Assembly (NCBI GenBank): GCA_000967895.1
Contig: FO203512.1
Location: 1,189,582 to 1,253,581 of the forward strand
Reading direction: 5' to 3'
Length of the DNA stretch: 64,000 nucleotides
Source: Oleispira antarctica RB-8
Lineage (GTDB): Bacteria; Pseudomonadota; Gammaproteobacteria; Pseudomonadales; Oceanobacteraceae
Below are positions 15,357 through 24,362 of this stretch, piece after piece (the first letter of the stretch is position 1; each line of letters begins with the position of its first letter). Under the pieces are notes generated by a model. That model was not told where the DNA came from, searched no databases, and saw nothing but the letters and a program-made list of their open reading frames with translations. The translations under genes and the position numbers were made by a program.

Positions 15357-15923
15357 TTAAGGGCGTGGTTTAATCGACATCATACGAGGAAGAACATCTG
15401 CATCACGCGCATCTATAAAACGATGCTTCAGTGCACCAGCGATATGAGCAAATATGGCCACCAGTAATGCGTATACCAATAGTGGGTGTGCTTGTTTAGC
15501 GAGCTTCGCTATTTCTATATTTTTTTCAAATAATACCGGCAGATCGATTAGACCAAATAGACTAACAGGGTAGCCAAACAAGTTTGTCATGGCATAGCCG
15601 CTGAACGGGATGGCCATCATTAACAAATACATTGTAGCGGTAACCGTTTTAGATAGATTTTTTTCCCAAGTGGCGAGCACTTCAGGCAATTCAGGCGTGT
15701 GACTAATGCGGTTCCAAATCACTCGAATAATTGCGAGCATAAGAAAGATAGCACCGAAAGATTTATGCATACCCATGAGTTCCATTTTGTTTGGATCTGC
15801 TTTATCTAAATCTGCCATGTAAGTACCCACGGCGATGAGTATGATGACCATAAGGGCCATTCCCCAGTGCAGAACTTTAGTAAACGTTCCGTAGCCTTGT
15901 TCGTTTATATTTCCAGCATTCAT
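15357..15923 (-). CDS. Cytochrome b561-family membrane protein
   Basis: The 188-residue protein has four transmembrane helices and histidines placed to bind two b hemes (KVLHWGMALM, GMHKSFGAIFL, AHPLLVYALLV, FAHIAGALKHRFI), as in the prokaryotic cytochrome b561 (CybB/YceJ) family of inner-membrane quinol oxidoreductases. It is a single gene; the ATG at 15923 follows AAAGGTG. Its electron donor and acceptor cannot be read here. Confidence 0.88.
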   Translation of the reverse strand: MNAGNINEQGYGTFTKVLHWGMALMVIILIAVGTYMADLDKADPNKMELMGMHKSFGAIFLMLAIIRVIWNRISHTPELPEVLATWEKNLSKTVTATMYLLMMAIPFSGYAMTNLFGYPVSLFGLIDLPVLFEKNIEIAKLAKQAHPLLVYALLVAIFAHIAGALKHRFIDARDADVLPRMMSIKPRP

Positions 15924-16290
15924 AAATCACCTTTTATTTAATTTTTATTTAATTTTTGTACCACTATTAATCAACTTTCAATCACGCGATAGGCAGGAGT
16001 GTTCTTGAAAATCATAGAGCCTACTTTATGGTTTTTATATGGGTTGGTATATAGGGTAGTTATAAACTTATACGTTTTACTCAGCTTCAATACTTATGAG
16101 TAACGCCTGAATTTCAATCACTGGTTAGTACAGCTTAATACAACGCCCCGCATAATATTAAACAAAATCCAGTGACTACGTAGCAGCCACATTGGATTAA
16201 GTGTTTCCCATAATATCTAAGTACGAAGCAACCCCCTTACAATCGATTAGCGTTATTGCAACAGAGATTATCTTTATCGGAGTGTCGCCA
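15924..16290. other. Intergenic region carrying the eut promoter
   Basis: This 367-bp AT-rich region separates the divergent cytochrome b561 gene from eutS. It must hold the main eut promoter. The 34-bp motif shared with the SDR-ackA upstream region is at 16188-16221. An upstream in-frame extension of eutS starting at 16201 has no ribosome-binding site and is not conserved in EutS, so it is left out. Confidence 0.5.
16188..16221. promoter_or_regulatory. 34-bp motif shared between eutS and SDR-ackA promoters (copy 1)
   Basis: Starting CACATTGGATTAAGTGTTT, the site matches 34199-34232 at 27 of 34 positions. It lies about 70 bp upstream of the eutS start, a fitting place for an activator site or core promoter. 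Occurrence at both ends of the ethanolamine locus suggests a common regulator. Confidence 0.65.
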
Positions 16291-16653
16291 GTGAGTCAGT
16301 TTAGTAAAGACAGCTCGTCGGGTATTGAACGAATCATTCAGGAATATGTACCGGGCAAGCAGGTTACTCTGGCGCATTTATTGGCAAATCCTACTGAAGA
16401 GTTATGTCACAAAGTGGGAGTCGAGCATGCAGAAGCGATAGGCATTCTTACACTTACCCCAGGTGAGACAGCCATTATTGCAGGTGATGTCGCTACCAAA
16501 TTTGCGTCAGTAGAAATAGGTTTTTTAGATCGCTTTTCTGGAGCGCTGGTTGTGACAGGCTCGATTGGTGCTGTTGACGAAGCGTTAAGTTCGGTATTGG
16601 AAACACTAGAAACAGTATTGGGGTATCGCGTATGTCCAGCAACACGGACATAA
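16291..16653 (+). CDS. eutS: EutS, BMC-domain shell protein (bent hexamer type)
   Basis: With the GTG start at 16291 (GGAG 8 bp upstream) the product has 120 residues. After a short Ser-rich N-terminus it follows EutS closely: [25 protein letters not shown], then [22 protein letters not shown], then [23 protein letters not shown]. EutS is a circularly permuted BMC-H protein forming bent hexamers at shell edges. It is the first gene of the operon, as in enterobacteria, and overlaps eutP by 22 bp. Confidence 0.93.
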   Translation: MSQFSKDSSSGIERIIQEYVPGKQVTLAHLLANPTEELCHKVGVEHAEAIGILTLTPGETAIIAGDVATKFASVEIGFLDRFSGALVVTGSIGAVDEALSSVLETLETVLGYRVCPATRT

Positions 16654-17114
16654 AATCGCCAACTGAATCGAAAGCCTTGGCAGATTTTGTCTTGGTCGGT
16701 GAGGTTGGTTGCGGCAAAACCGCTTTGATGAAGGCGTTGCTGCAAAGTGACGGCGAGGTGCGTAAAACCCAAGCCGCTGAATATCACGAACACAATGTCA
16801 TCGATACGCCAGGAGAGTTTATTGGTCGGCCTGCGTATTACGGTGCGTTACTGGCAACGGTTGTTGGGATTAGCACAATCGTCTATTTGCAGCCGGCTAA
16901 TAGTAACGCCTTTTCTATGCCTTCTGGGCTATTGCTGGTCTACCCCAATAAACGCGTTATTGGGGTAGTCAGTAAGACTGATCTACCGGATTCCGATTCG
17001 GTTAGAGCCTGCAAAATCATGCAGGAAAATGGCATTAAAGAGCCCTACTTTGCAACCTCCACGGTGACGAATGAAGGGATTGAACAACTCCGAAGTTACT
17101 TGATGAATTTGTAG
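16632..17114 (+). CDS. eutP: EutP/PduV-family small GTPase-like protein
   Basis: The 160-residue protein has a Walker A loop (GEVGCGKT, residues 23-30), the DTPGEF G3 motif and SKTDLPD, the G4 motif. This is the EutP/PduV layout. The family is Ras-like; some EutP proteins are reported to have acetate kinase activity, and PduV is linked to microcompartment positioning. It sits between eutS and eutQ, the standard order. Confidence 0.9.
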   Translation: MSSNTDIKSPTESKALADFVLVGEVGCGKTALMKALLQSDGEVRKTQAAEYHEHNVIDTPGEFIGRPAYYGALLATVVGISTIVYLQPANSNAFSMPSGLLLVYPNKRVIGVVSKTDLPDSDSVRACKIMQENGIKEPYFATSTVTNEGIEQLRSYLMNL

Positions 17115-17164
17115 GCTTAATCATTGGGTTCAGATCATTACAGGGCCTTCAAAAGGGATGACGC

Positions 17165-17896
17165 ATGAAGACATTAATTACGGCCGAATATGTAAAAAAA
17201 CTGCACCGTGATGGTGAAGTTTCTCTGACAATGACGCCACAAAGCACGATCATAACGCCAGAAGCGCGTGATGTAGCTAAGTCTTTAGGCATTCAGATTA
17301 TCGATGCTGCGGTTAATATTGCCGCTAAACCGGTCGCTCACACTGCGGCGACAAATACAGCGACAAGTACCGCCGCTCTTGCTTCTAGAAATACAGATAA
17401 TACTGATCAGGCGCAGGCAATACGACGCGCTGTTGAAGCCAAACTTCCTGCGGGTAAACACGACTCGGCACTGCTCGAACAATTGGTGGCAAAGGCCATA
17501 CGTGAACTGCAAGGCACTGAAAGTGGCCCTTATTGCGAACGACAAGTATCTGATAATGGCATCGTATTAGTACGAGGTGGTTCGGTAAAATTCGGTCGTT
17601 TTGACGGCGCACCAGACCAACAAATTGGTTTAACTGACGTCATCGGCAGCAGCGATAAAAGTCCTATCGCCGCTGGTTTTATGCAGTGGGAAAAATCCAG
17701 TTTTCCTTGGACTCTAAATTATGACGAAATAGAAGTCATACTCGAAGGCGAGCTGCATATTACCTGCGGTGGAAAGACGTCGATTGGTAAGCCTGGCGAT
17801 GTGATGTTTGTGCCAAAGGGCTCCAGCATTGAATTTGGAACACCTACCAAAGTGCGTTTCGTTTATATCACCTACCCAGCGAATTGGGCGGATTAG
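17165..17896 (+). CDS. eutQ: EutQ, cupin-fold ethanolamine-utilisation protein
   Basis: This 243-residue protein has a basic N-terminal segment (LITAEYVKKLHRDGEVSL...ITPEARDVAKSLGIQII), an Ala/Thr-rich linker (about 55-80), and a C-terminal cupin barrel (about 130-243: YDEIEVILEGELHITCGG, KPGDVMFVPKGSSIEFG). EutQ is needed for microcompartment biogenesis during anaerobic growth and is reported to act as an acetate kinase. The ribosome-binding site AAGGGATGACGC precedes the ATG. The linker is longer than in enterobacterial EutQ. Confidence 0.92.
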   Translation: MKTLITAEYVKKLHRDGEVSLTMTPQSTIITPEARDVAKSLGIQIIDAAVNIAAKPVAHTAATNTATSTAALASRNTDNTDQAQAIRRAVEAKLPAGKHDSALLEQLVAKAIRELQGTESGPYCERQVSDNGIVLVRGGSVKFGRFDGAPDQQIGLTDVIGSSDKSPIAAGFMQWEKSSFPWTLNYDEIEVILEGELHITCGGKTSIGKPGDVMFVPKGSSIEFGTPTKVRFVYITYPANWAD

Positions 17897-17910
17897 TGGA
17901 CAATCTGAAC

Positions 17911-18789
17911 ATGCCTTCTTTTATCACCGAGTCGTGGTTACGGCAGGAATTTGGCTTGGGTCACGGCACAGAGATACACCTGCCTGCTCATTCTAAGTTG
18001 ACCCCTTCGGCGGCACAATTATTGGCCGAGCGAAAGATTCGTACTCGTTATATTGACGATGAAGGCCGGGTATATCTCTCTGAGGGTGGGTTGGGGTCGC
18101 AAGCACAATCACAGGCTCAAGCTCACTCACAAACTCATGCTCAACGTCAGACTGAGCAAAAAGTAACGCGTGTTCATCCACTCACAAGTGGTAATGCTCA
18201 ACCGGCAAATAATTGTGCGGTTTGCAGCAGTCACGTCGACAAAAAACCTGAATTATTAACACTGCTCGACGACAAAGAGCTGGTGCCTAAAACCCATCCG
18301 CGAATTCGTCTTCGAGGCAAACTCGATACCTTAATCGCACAAACCGTGTTTGTGCAAACACAGTTTGATCCCGCTAAAAAATACCCTTTATTGCACAAGT
18401 TGTTGGCAGATTTACGTTCATACATTGGCAATATATTGCGCTGCGAAGTGACGGGTGAAACCTTGTTACCGTTGGGTATGGGCAAGCTTGATGATGACGT
18501 TATTCACCGTATTTCACACCAACCACTCAAGTACTTAGGGCACGACCATATTTTACCAGAACAATGTCATGGCCCTAACGTCGCACAGTTAAATTTATTA
18601 CGGGCGTTGGTGCGTGAAGTAGAGCTAGAGGCATGCAGTACTTTTATTGATGATACGTACAAGCTTACTCGTGAAGACATCGTTCAAGGTTTAAATCGAC
18701 TCAGCAGTGCTTTCTATGTGCTCATGTTAATTACCTTGGTCAGCGAATCCGGCATCACAGTATCATTGGAAAAGGTCGCTTCCTTATGA
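17911..18789 (+). CDS. eutT: EutT, cobalamin adenosyltransferase
   Basis: From ATG 17911 (MPSFITESWLRQEFGLG), where EutT proteins begin, the product has 292 residues. EutT makes adenosylcobalamin for ethanolamine ammonia-lyase. The N-terminal domain has EIHLPAHSKLTPSAAQLLAE; the C-terminal adenosyltransferase domain has HPRIRLRGKLDTLIAQ, LRSYIGNILRCEVTGE and HDHILPEQCHGPNVAQLNLLRA (split). The metal motif known from Salmonella EutT, H-X11-CC-X2-C, is here His89-X11-Asn101-Cys102-X2-Cys105, so the first Cys is replaced. A Gln/His/Ala-rich linker (about 62-84) separates the domains. The stop overlaps the eutD start (ATGA). Confidence 0.9.
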   Translation: MPSFITESWLRQEFGLGHGTEIHLPAHSKLTPSAAQLLAERKIRTRYIDDEGRVYLSEGGLGSQAQSQAQAHSQTHAQRQTEQKVTRVHPLTSGNAQPANNCAVCSSHVDKKPELLTLLDDKELVPKTHPRIRLRGKLDTLIAQTVFVQTQFDPAKKYPLLHKLLADLRSYIGNILRCEVTGETLLPLGMGKLDDDVIHRISHQPLKYLGHDHILPEQCHGPNVAQLNLLRALVREVELEACSTFIDDTYKLTREDIVQGLNRLSSAFYVLMLITLVSESGITVSLEKVASL

Positions 18790-19766
18790 ATGTCGTGCAG
18801 CAATGTCGCACTGAGTGCAAACAGTCACCGCAGAGAATCGTTTTTGCCGATTCTCTGGATGTGCGCGTATTACAGGCTGCCAACGAATTACAGAAGCAGG
18901 GTTTAGCCGAGCCTATTCTAATAGGTAACCCTTTTGAAATACGCGACTATGCCTATCGTAACGGAATTGCGATGCCTTGTTTTGCTGTGGTCGACCCTGA
19001 ACGCTCGGGCTACCTTGAGCCGTTCGTTAATGCCTATCTTGAAAATAGTGATGCGAACACTGAGCGTGATAGTGCCGAAGCATTACTGCGCAAACCCCTT
19101 TTTTATGCAGCAATGATGGTTAAGCAAAACCAAGCTGACGTCTGTATTGCCGGTAATTTGTCGACCAGCGGTGATGTATTACGCGCTGCCTTAAAAGTGA
19201 TTGGCATTGCGGAACAACATAGAACGGTTTCTTCTTTTTTTGTGATGACGTCTCCCGATGGCTCCGACGTTCGCTTGTTTGCCGATGCGGCAGTCGTTCC
19301 TGAGCCAACGGTTGAACAGCTGGCTGACATTACGATTGATACTGCCCGTAATTTTGAAAAGCTCACAGGCGAGAAGGCTCGGGTTGCCATGTTGTCATTC
19401 TCGAGCAAAGGCAGTTCGAATCATCCAGCGGCGGTGCATGTGCGCGAAGCCTTTGATTTAGTACGTCGCAAATCTCCCGATCTTATTGTCGATGGTGAGC
19501 TGCAATTTGATGCTGCCGTTGATCCTATTGTTGCCGATCATAAAGCTCCGGACAGTCCCTTACACGGATCTTCAAATGTGATGATTTTTCCATCACTCAA
19601 TGCCGGAAATATTGCCTACAAAGTTGCTCAGCGCCTTGCTCATTACCAAGCGCTGGGGCCATTACTGCAAGGTTTACGAAAGCCCATGCACGATTTGTCG
19701 AGGGGATGCAGCGCCGACGATATTGTCGATATTGCGATTCTCGCGTCGTGCCTGGCAAAAAAATAA
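18786..19766 (+). CDS. eutD: EutD, phosphotransacetylase
   Basis: The 326-residue enzyme converts acetyl-CoA and phosphate to acetyl phosphate. It is a single-domain phosphotransacetylase, with RIVFADSLDVRVLQAA at the start, GNLSTSGDVLRAALKVIG, MLSFSSKGSS and VADHKAPDSPLHGSSNVMIFPSLNAGNIAYK (shortened), which contain the CoA and phosphate-binding residues. Length and placement between eutT and eutM are as in enterobacteria. Together with the convergent ackA it would yield ATP and acetate. The ATG overlaps the eutT stop. Confidence 0.93.
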   Translation: MNVVQQCRTECKQSPQRIVFADSLDVRVLQAANELQKQGLAEPILIGNPFEIRDYAYRNGIAMPCFAVVDPERSGYLEPFVNAYLENSDANTERDSAEALLRKPLFYAAMMVKQNQADVCIAGNLSTSGDVLRAALKVIGIAEQHRTVSSFFVMTSPDGSDVRLFADAAVVPEPTVEQLADITIDTARNFEKLTGEKARVAMLSFSSKGSSNHPAAVHVREAFDLVRRKSPDLIVDGELQFDAAVDPIVADHKAPDSPLHGSSNVMIFPSLNAGNIAYKVAQRLAHYQALGPLLQGLRKPMHDLSRGCSADDIVDIAILASCLAKK

Positions 19767-19789
19767 TACTTTCCTGAGGAGGAATAACA

Positions 19790-20089
19790 ATGAACGAAGC
19801 ACTAGGCATTATCGAAACAAAAGGTCTGACTGCGCTGATAGAAGCGTCCGATGCCATGGTTAAAGCGGCACGCGTTGAGCTGGTTGGTTACAAGCAAATT
19901 GGTAGCGGTTTGGTTACTGCATTTGTGCGTGGCGATGTGGCGGCTTGCAAAGCAGCAACTGACGCTGGGGCCGCGGCAGCACAGCGACTGGGTGAGCTAG
20001 TTGCGGTGCATGTAATACCAAGACCGCACGGTGATTTGGAATTGATTTTTCCGATTACGCCGAGTGGTAAATCGTCTGCTGACAGTTAG
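19790..20089 (+). CDS. eutM: EutM, hexameric BMC-H shell protein (canonical pore)
   Basis: The 99-residue BMC-H protein ([20 protein letters not shown]...) keeps the usual pore loop KQIGSGLV, with Ser at the pore-lining position. It would form flat hexamers tiling the shell faces. A strong ribosome-binding site (GAGGAGG) precedes it, in keeping with the high dosage of this main shell protein. It is followed after 38 bp by a second, very similar copy. Confidence 0.95.
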   Translation: MNEALGIIETKGLTALIEASDAMVKAARVELVGYKQIGSGLVTAFVRGDVAACKAATDAGAAAAQRLGELVAVHVIPRPHGDLELIFPITPSGKSSADS

Positions 20090-20127
20090 TCGGCGGCCGA
20101 AAATCAATTCATAAAGAGGACACTCCC

Positions 20128-20493
20128 ATGATGGAAGCGTTAGGCATTATTGAAACAAAAGGATTGACCGCATTAATTGAGGCGTCCGATGCCATGGTCA
20201 AGGCGGCCAGAGTTGAACTGGTGGGTTATCAACAGATTGGTCACGGTTATGTGTCTGCAATGGTAAGAGGCGATGTCGCAGCGTGTAAAGCTGCGACAGA
20301 TGCTGGTGCAGCAGCGGCGCAACGCTTAGGTGAAATCGTTTCTGTGCACGTAATTCCACGGCCGCATGGCGATTTGGAAGCGATATTTCCTCTCACCCCA
20401 AAGTCAGTCAGTACGAAGAGTGCTGACACCGAAAACAGTAATAACAATACCAACAGTGCCAAAAAAACCGTGGTGAAAAAGACCGCAGGTTAA
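20128..20493 (+). CDS. Second EutM-like BMC-H shell protein with His pore and Lys-rich tail
   Basis: The product is 121 residues. The first ~90 are nearly identical to the preceding EutM ([36 protein letters not shown]), so this is a tandem duplicate. Two features differ: the pore loop reads QIGHGYV, with His where EutM has Ser, and a 25-residue tail ([16 protein letters not shown] then TVVKKTAG) that is Asn/Ser- then Lys-rich follows the BMC domain. The His pore could change metabolite selectivity or bind metal; the tail could contact cargo or nucleic acid as EutK's C-terminal domain is thought to do. The start is an ATGATG after AAAGAGGACAC. Confidence 0.93.
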   Translation: MMEALGIIETKGLTALIEASDAMVKAARVELVGYQQIGHGYVSAMVRGDVAACKAATDAGAAAAQRLGEIVSVHVIPRPHGDLEAIFPLTPKSVSTKSADTENSNNNTNSAKKTVVKKTAG

Positions 20494-20511
20494 CAAATGG
20501 ATGGTTGAATT

Positions 20512-20814
20512 ATGAGGCTTGCAAAAGTCATAGGTCAGGTCGTTGCAACGATACGCAGCGATCGCTTGGGTATGGATAAGTTGTCGTTGATCAAGTTTAT
20601 CGATCAGTCGGGCGAGGAGGAATCTTCGGTAGCTGTGGCGGTTGATAGGCTGGGTGCTGGCGAAGGTGAATGGGTTCTCGTCGTGGGAGGGAGTTCCGCA
20701 CGCATGTCGATGGATAGCAGCGGTCAGGTCCCGATTGACCTTAGCGTGGTTGGCATTGTCGATGAAGTCACCAGCAATAATTCTTCTTGGTTTCATAAGA
20801 ATCAGCAGTACTAG
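20512..20814 (+). CDS. eutN: EutN, pentameric BMC vertex protein
   Basis: The 100-residue protein is of the BMC-P (EutN/CcmL) family: MRLAKVIGQVVATIRSD, the KLSLIKFIDQ strand, and GAGEGEWVLVVGGSSAR, ending in VPIDLSVVGIVDEV. BMC-P pentamers cap the shell vertices. It lies between the eutM pair and eutE as in the standard operon. Confidence 0.94.
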   Translation: MRLAKVIGQVVATIRSDRLGMDKLSLIKFIDQSGEEESSVAVAVDRLGAGEGEWVLVVGGSSARMSMDSSGQVPIDLSVVGIVDEVTSNNSSWFHKNQQY

Positions 20815-20826
20815 CGGAGGTATGGC

Positions 20827-22233
20827 ATGACACAACAGCATTTAGATTCACAGCAACTCGAAATGATCGTAAAGCGAGTGATTGAGCAGTTGCATGCACC
20901 TCAAAAAGACGGCGAGCGCTATGGCGTGTACCAAACCTTAGACGATGCCGTCGCCGCCGCGAAGATTGCTCAACCTCAAATTCGCAGTCTGGCCAAGCGT
21001 AACGCCATTATCGCTTCCATTCGTAAATTGGCGAGCGAACATATACAAGAACTGTCTGAGTTGGCGGTGCAAGAAACGGGATTTGGTCGAGTGAGTGACA
21101 AAATTCGCAAGAATCGCTTAGTCATCGACAGAACTCCTGGCACAGAGGTGCTCATTCCCATGGCCATCACGGGTGATCATGGTTTATCGCTGGTGGAAAA
21201 TGCGCCGTGGGGTGTTATCGCTTCGGTCACACCTTCTACCAATCCGTCGGCAACGATTATAAATAACAGTATCAGCATGATTGCAGCCGGAAATGCCGTT
21301 GTATTTTCGCCTCACCCAGCGGCAAAAGCCGTATCGCAACGCACGATTCAATTGGTCAATCAGGCATCGGTAAAAGCAGGCGGGCCTAACGGTATTGTCA
21401 CGTGCTTAGAGGTTCCCACTCTTGAAGCGGCAACGCAGTTATTTTCTTATCCGGGTATTCATCTATTGACCGTCACCGGAGGCGACGCAGTGGTATCGGC
21501 GGCGCGTAAAGTAACAGACAAGCGACTTATTGCCGCAGGTCCTGGTAATCCTCCTGTCGTAGTTGATGAAACCGCAGACATTGAGCGCGCTGCCATTAGC
21601 ATCGTGCAGGGCGCCTCTTTTGATAACAATATTGTGTGTGTAGACGAAAAAGAAATCATCGCCGTCGAGTCGATTGCTGATGCTTTAAAAGCTGCAATGG
21701 TGAGAAATGGTGCGGTAGAGATATCTGCACAACAGGCTGAGGCCGTTGCGCAACTGGTATTGCATGATTACCCAGGTCCAAAAGCAGCGCCTAAAAGTGA
21801 ATGGGTGGGGCGAGATGCGGCGAAGATTGCCGCCGCCGCAGGTTTTGAAGTGCCTGCTTCAACGCGTTTGCTGTTATTGGAAGCAGATTACGACCATGTT
21901 TTTGCTCGTACTGAAATGATGATGCCAGTGATTGCGATGAGCAGAGCCCGTGATTGCGATCAAGCAATTGATTGGGCGATTGAACTAGAGAATGACAATA
22001 AACACTCCGCCGCCATGCATTCGCGCAATATTGACAATCTATCGCGTATGGCAGAAGAAATTAATACCAGTTTATTCGTCAAAAATGGTCCTTGTATCGC
22101 AGGTTTAGGTGCTGGTGGTGAGGGGTGGGCGTCAATGACTATTTCCACACCCACTGGCGAGGGCGTTACCAATGCTGCAACGTTTGTACGCAAGCGTCGC
22201 TGCACCTTAGTAGACGCATTTCGGATTGTATAA
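20827..22233 (+). CDS. eutE: EutE, CoA-acylating acetaldehyde dehydrogenase
   Basis: The 468-residue enzyme oxidises acetaldehyde to acetyl-CoA with NAD+. It has the N-terminal amphipathic helix SQQLEMIVKRVIEQLHAP, a likely encapsulation peptide, joined by a short linker to the ALDH fold (VTPSTNPSATIINNSISMIAAGN, shortened; catalytic Cys in FDNNIVCVDEKE). C-terminal GLGAGGEGWASMTISTPTGEG is typical of EutE/PduP. The ribosome-binding site AGCGGAGG is strong. Confidence 0.95.
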   Translation: MTQQHLDSQQLEMIVKRVIEQLHAPQKDGERYGVYQTLDDAVAAAKIAQPQIRSLAKRNAIIASIRKLASEHIQELSELAVQETGFGRVSDKIRKNRLVIDRTPGTEVLIPMAITGDHGLSLVENAPWGVIASVTPSTNPSATIINNSISMIAAGNAVVFSPHPAAKAVSQRTIQLVNQASVKAGGPNGIVTCLEVPTLEAATQLFSYPGIHLLTVTGGDAVVSAARKVTDKRLIAAGPGNPPVVVDETADIERAAISIVQGASFDNNIVCVDEKEIIAVESIADALKAAMVRNGAVEISAQQAEAVAQLVLHDYPGPKAAPKSEWVGRDAAKIAAAAGFEVPASTRLLLLEADYDHVFARTEMMMPVIAMSRARDCDQAIDWAIELENDNKHSAAMHSRNIDNLSRMAEEINTSLFVKNGPCIAGLGAGGEGWASMTISTPTGEGVTNAATFVRKRRCTLVDAFRIV

Positions 22234-22242
22234 GGGGGATTT

Positions 22243-23088
22243 ATGAATAGCAGTATGACAGCCGTAAACGAATTATTGATAGAGGCTGCGACTATGGTTA
22301 ATGACGATAGTTTGGCGCCTTATCGTGGGTCATTTAAAGTGGGCATTGACTTGGGCACCGCTGATATTCAAACCGTTGTGCTGGATGAAAATAACCAGCC
22401 GTTGGCGTGTTATTTAGACTGGGCCGATGTCGTCCAAGATGGTGTTGTTGTGGATTATCACGGCGCTTGTCTGATTGTGAAAGACCAATTGCGTCGCGCT
22501 AACGAACGCTTGGGTATCGATATTGAACAGGCAACGACCTCGTTTCCCCCGGGCACAGACCCTCGAATCTCGATTAACGTGGTTGAATCTGCTGGCATTG
22601 AAGTGGCCGGTGTTATTGATGAACCCAGCAGCGTTGCCACGTTGTTGAAATTACAGAACGCCGCGGTGGTGGATATTGGGGGTGGCACTACTGGCACCGC
22701 TATTATCGAAAATGGCCAGGTCGTCAAATCAGTCGACGATCCTACTGGGGGGCACCATATTACGCTGACCCTGGCAGGTCATCACCACATGTCCTATGAA
22801 GACGCCGAACTATTGAAGCGCAGTGATACGTCCGGCGAAGTGTTGTCGATCGTGAAACCCGTGATTGCGAAAATGGCCGACCTAGTAAAGCAGCATATTG
22901 CTGAGCACGCCCCACCTGCGATATACCTCACTGGCGGTTGTTGTGCATTACAGGGTTTTGCCAAGGTCTTTGCGGCTGAATTTCAGGATGTAGAGGTCAT
23001 ATTTCCCACGCAGCCGTTGTATTTAACGCCGTTGGCCATTGCCGCGTTTGGTGCTACCGAAAGCGTGCGCCAGCAACGGGCTGGTTAG
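22243..23088 (+). CDS. eutJ: EutJ, Hsp70-like ATPase of the eut microcompartment
   Basis: The 281-residue protein has the actin/Hsp70 ATPase folds: FKVGIDLGTADIQTVVLDE (phosphate 1), AAVVDIGGGTTGTAI (phosphate 2) and IYLTGGCCALQGFAKVF (adenosine). EutJ is a putative chaperone in ethanolamine operons; its client is not established. It is located between eutE and eutG, the enterobacterial order. Confidence 0.92.
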   Translation: MNSSMTAVNELLIEAATMVNDDSLAPYRGSFKVGIDLGTADIQTVVLDENNQPLACYLDWADVVQDGVVVDYHGACLIVKDQLRRANERLGIDIEQATTSFPPGTDPRISINVVESAGIEVAGVIDEPSSVATLLKLQNAAVVDIGGGTTGTAIIENGQVVKSVDDPTGGHHITLTLAGHHHMSYEDAELLKRSDTSGEVLSIVKPVIAKMADLVKQHIAEHAPPAIYLTGGCCALQGFAKVFAAEFQDVEVIFPTQPLYLTPLAIAAFGATESVRQQRAG

Positions 23089-23089
23089 C

Positions 23090-24331
23090 ATGACGACTTC
23101 ATTGGATGCCTCATCAATAGATGCTTCTGTCATTACTAGCATCATTACTCACACAGTCGATGAGCTAACGCCCAAAAACTTGTTTAATTTTAATTCGCCA
23201 CGCCAAACCATCGTGGGCGAAGGATCAATACTGAAGCTTGGAACATTGCTGCAAACGCTGAATGTGAAACACGTATTAATCGTCGCTGACGAAGTCGTTT
23301 ATCAAAAAGGTTTATTGGCGAGCGCACTGCGTTGTCTGGCTCGGGCCAACATAGCAGTCACGGTATTTTCTGGTATCGAGCGCGAACCTTCTAGTGATGT
23401 TGTAGAGCAAGGCGTGGCAATGCTCGCACAGAGTAAGGCTGATTTTGTATTGGGATTTGGGGGCGGTTCAGCCATGGATGCGGCGAAGGCCATTGCTCTA
23501 TTAGGGAGCTGCAATGCCAGCCTTGATGAGTTAACAGAACCTGGCTTTGATCAGCGCCGAACCATCGGTCTTGGTGCAGTGCCGACCACCGCAGGCACAG
23601 GCTCAGAAGTCACTGATATCAGTGTCATTATGCACGCCGATCGCAGCAAAAAATTCATTGCCAAAAATCTTGATTTAATGCCCGACCTCGCCGTGATTGA
23701 CCCTACTTTGATGTTGGGTTTGCCCGCGTCGGTGACCGCCGCGACGGGTATTGATGCCTTGACCCACGCCATTGAAGCGTATGTTGCGCACGGCGCCAAC
23801 CACTTATCTCAAGCGCTGGCGATCTCAGCGATTAAAGTAATACCCCATGCGCTCTCCATTGCAGTCGGCGATGGCACAGAGTTGTCCGCTCGGTTGGAAA
23901 TGGCCGTCGCGTCTTATAGTGCGGGCCTGTCTTTTAGTAATTCTGGTTTGGGCTTAGTACATGCATTGTCGCATCAGGTCGGTGCGCAATATGGCGTTGC
24001 ACATGGCGTAGCCAATGGCATTCTTTTGCCTCACGTAATGACCTTTAACGCCTTGGTGTGTCGCAGGGAATACGCCGATATCGCGCGTGCATTAGGAGCA
24101 ACGAACGAAGGTATGAACGAGCGACAGCAATGTGAGGCCGGTATTGAATCCGTGCGTCAGTTACTGAGCGATATTGGCTTGCCGAATAGCTTTGCAGAAT
24201 TTGGTTTGGCGGTGGAAGATTTTGGCGAGCTAGCCGACGCCACCTTGCAGGATATCTGTATTACAACCAACCCTCGGCGCGTGACAAAAACAGACATTAT
24301 TCAACTTTTACAACAGGTCGCTAACGGATAG
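23090..24331 (+). CDS. eutG: EutG, iron-dependent alcohol dehydrogenase
   Basis: Starting at ATG 23090, just after the eutJ stop, the product has 413 residues. It reduces acetaldehyde to ethanol, regenerating NAD+ for EutE. The N-terminal helix SSIDASVITSIITHTVDELT resembles encapsulation peptides. The Fe-ADH body shows FGGGSAMDAAK (NAD binding), TTAGTGSEVTDISV, and the iron ligands in TGIDALTHAIEAYV, GLGLVHALSHQVGAQYGVAHG (split). An upstream in-frame start at 23039 lies inside eutJ and is unlikely. Confidence 0.94.
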   Translation: MTTSLDASSIDASVITSIITHTVDELTPKNLFNFNSPRQTIVGEGSILKLGTLLQTLNVKHVLIVADEVVYQKGLLASALRCLARANIAVTVFSGIEREPSSDVVEQGVAMLAQSKADFVLGFGGGSAMDAAKAIALLGSCNASLDELTEPGFDQRRTIGLGAVPTTAGTGSEVTDISVIMHADRSKKFIAKNLDLMPDLAVIDPTLMLGLPASVTAATGIDALTHAIEAYVAHGANHLSQALAISAIKVIPHALSIAVGDGTELSARLEMAVASYSAGLSFSNSGLGLVHALSHQVGAQYGVAHGVANGILLPHVMTFNALVCRREYADIARALGATNEGMNERQQCEAGIESVRQLLSDIGLPNSFAEFGLAVEDFGELADATLQDICITTNPRRVTKTDIIQLLQQVANG

Positions 24332-24362
24332 CGATCGGCATTAATTCACTGGAGAAAAGAGC

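Noticed and set aside
16201-16290. N-terminal extension of eutS from 16201
   Set aside because: Not conserved in EutS, no ribosome-binding site, and would overlap the shared promoter motif; GTG 16291 fits better.
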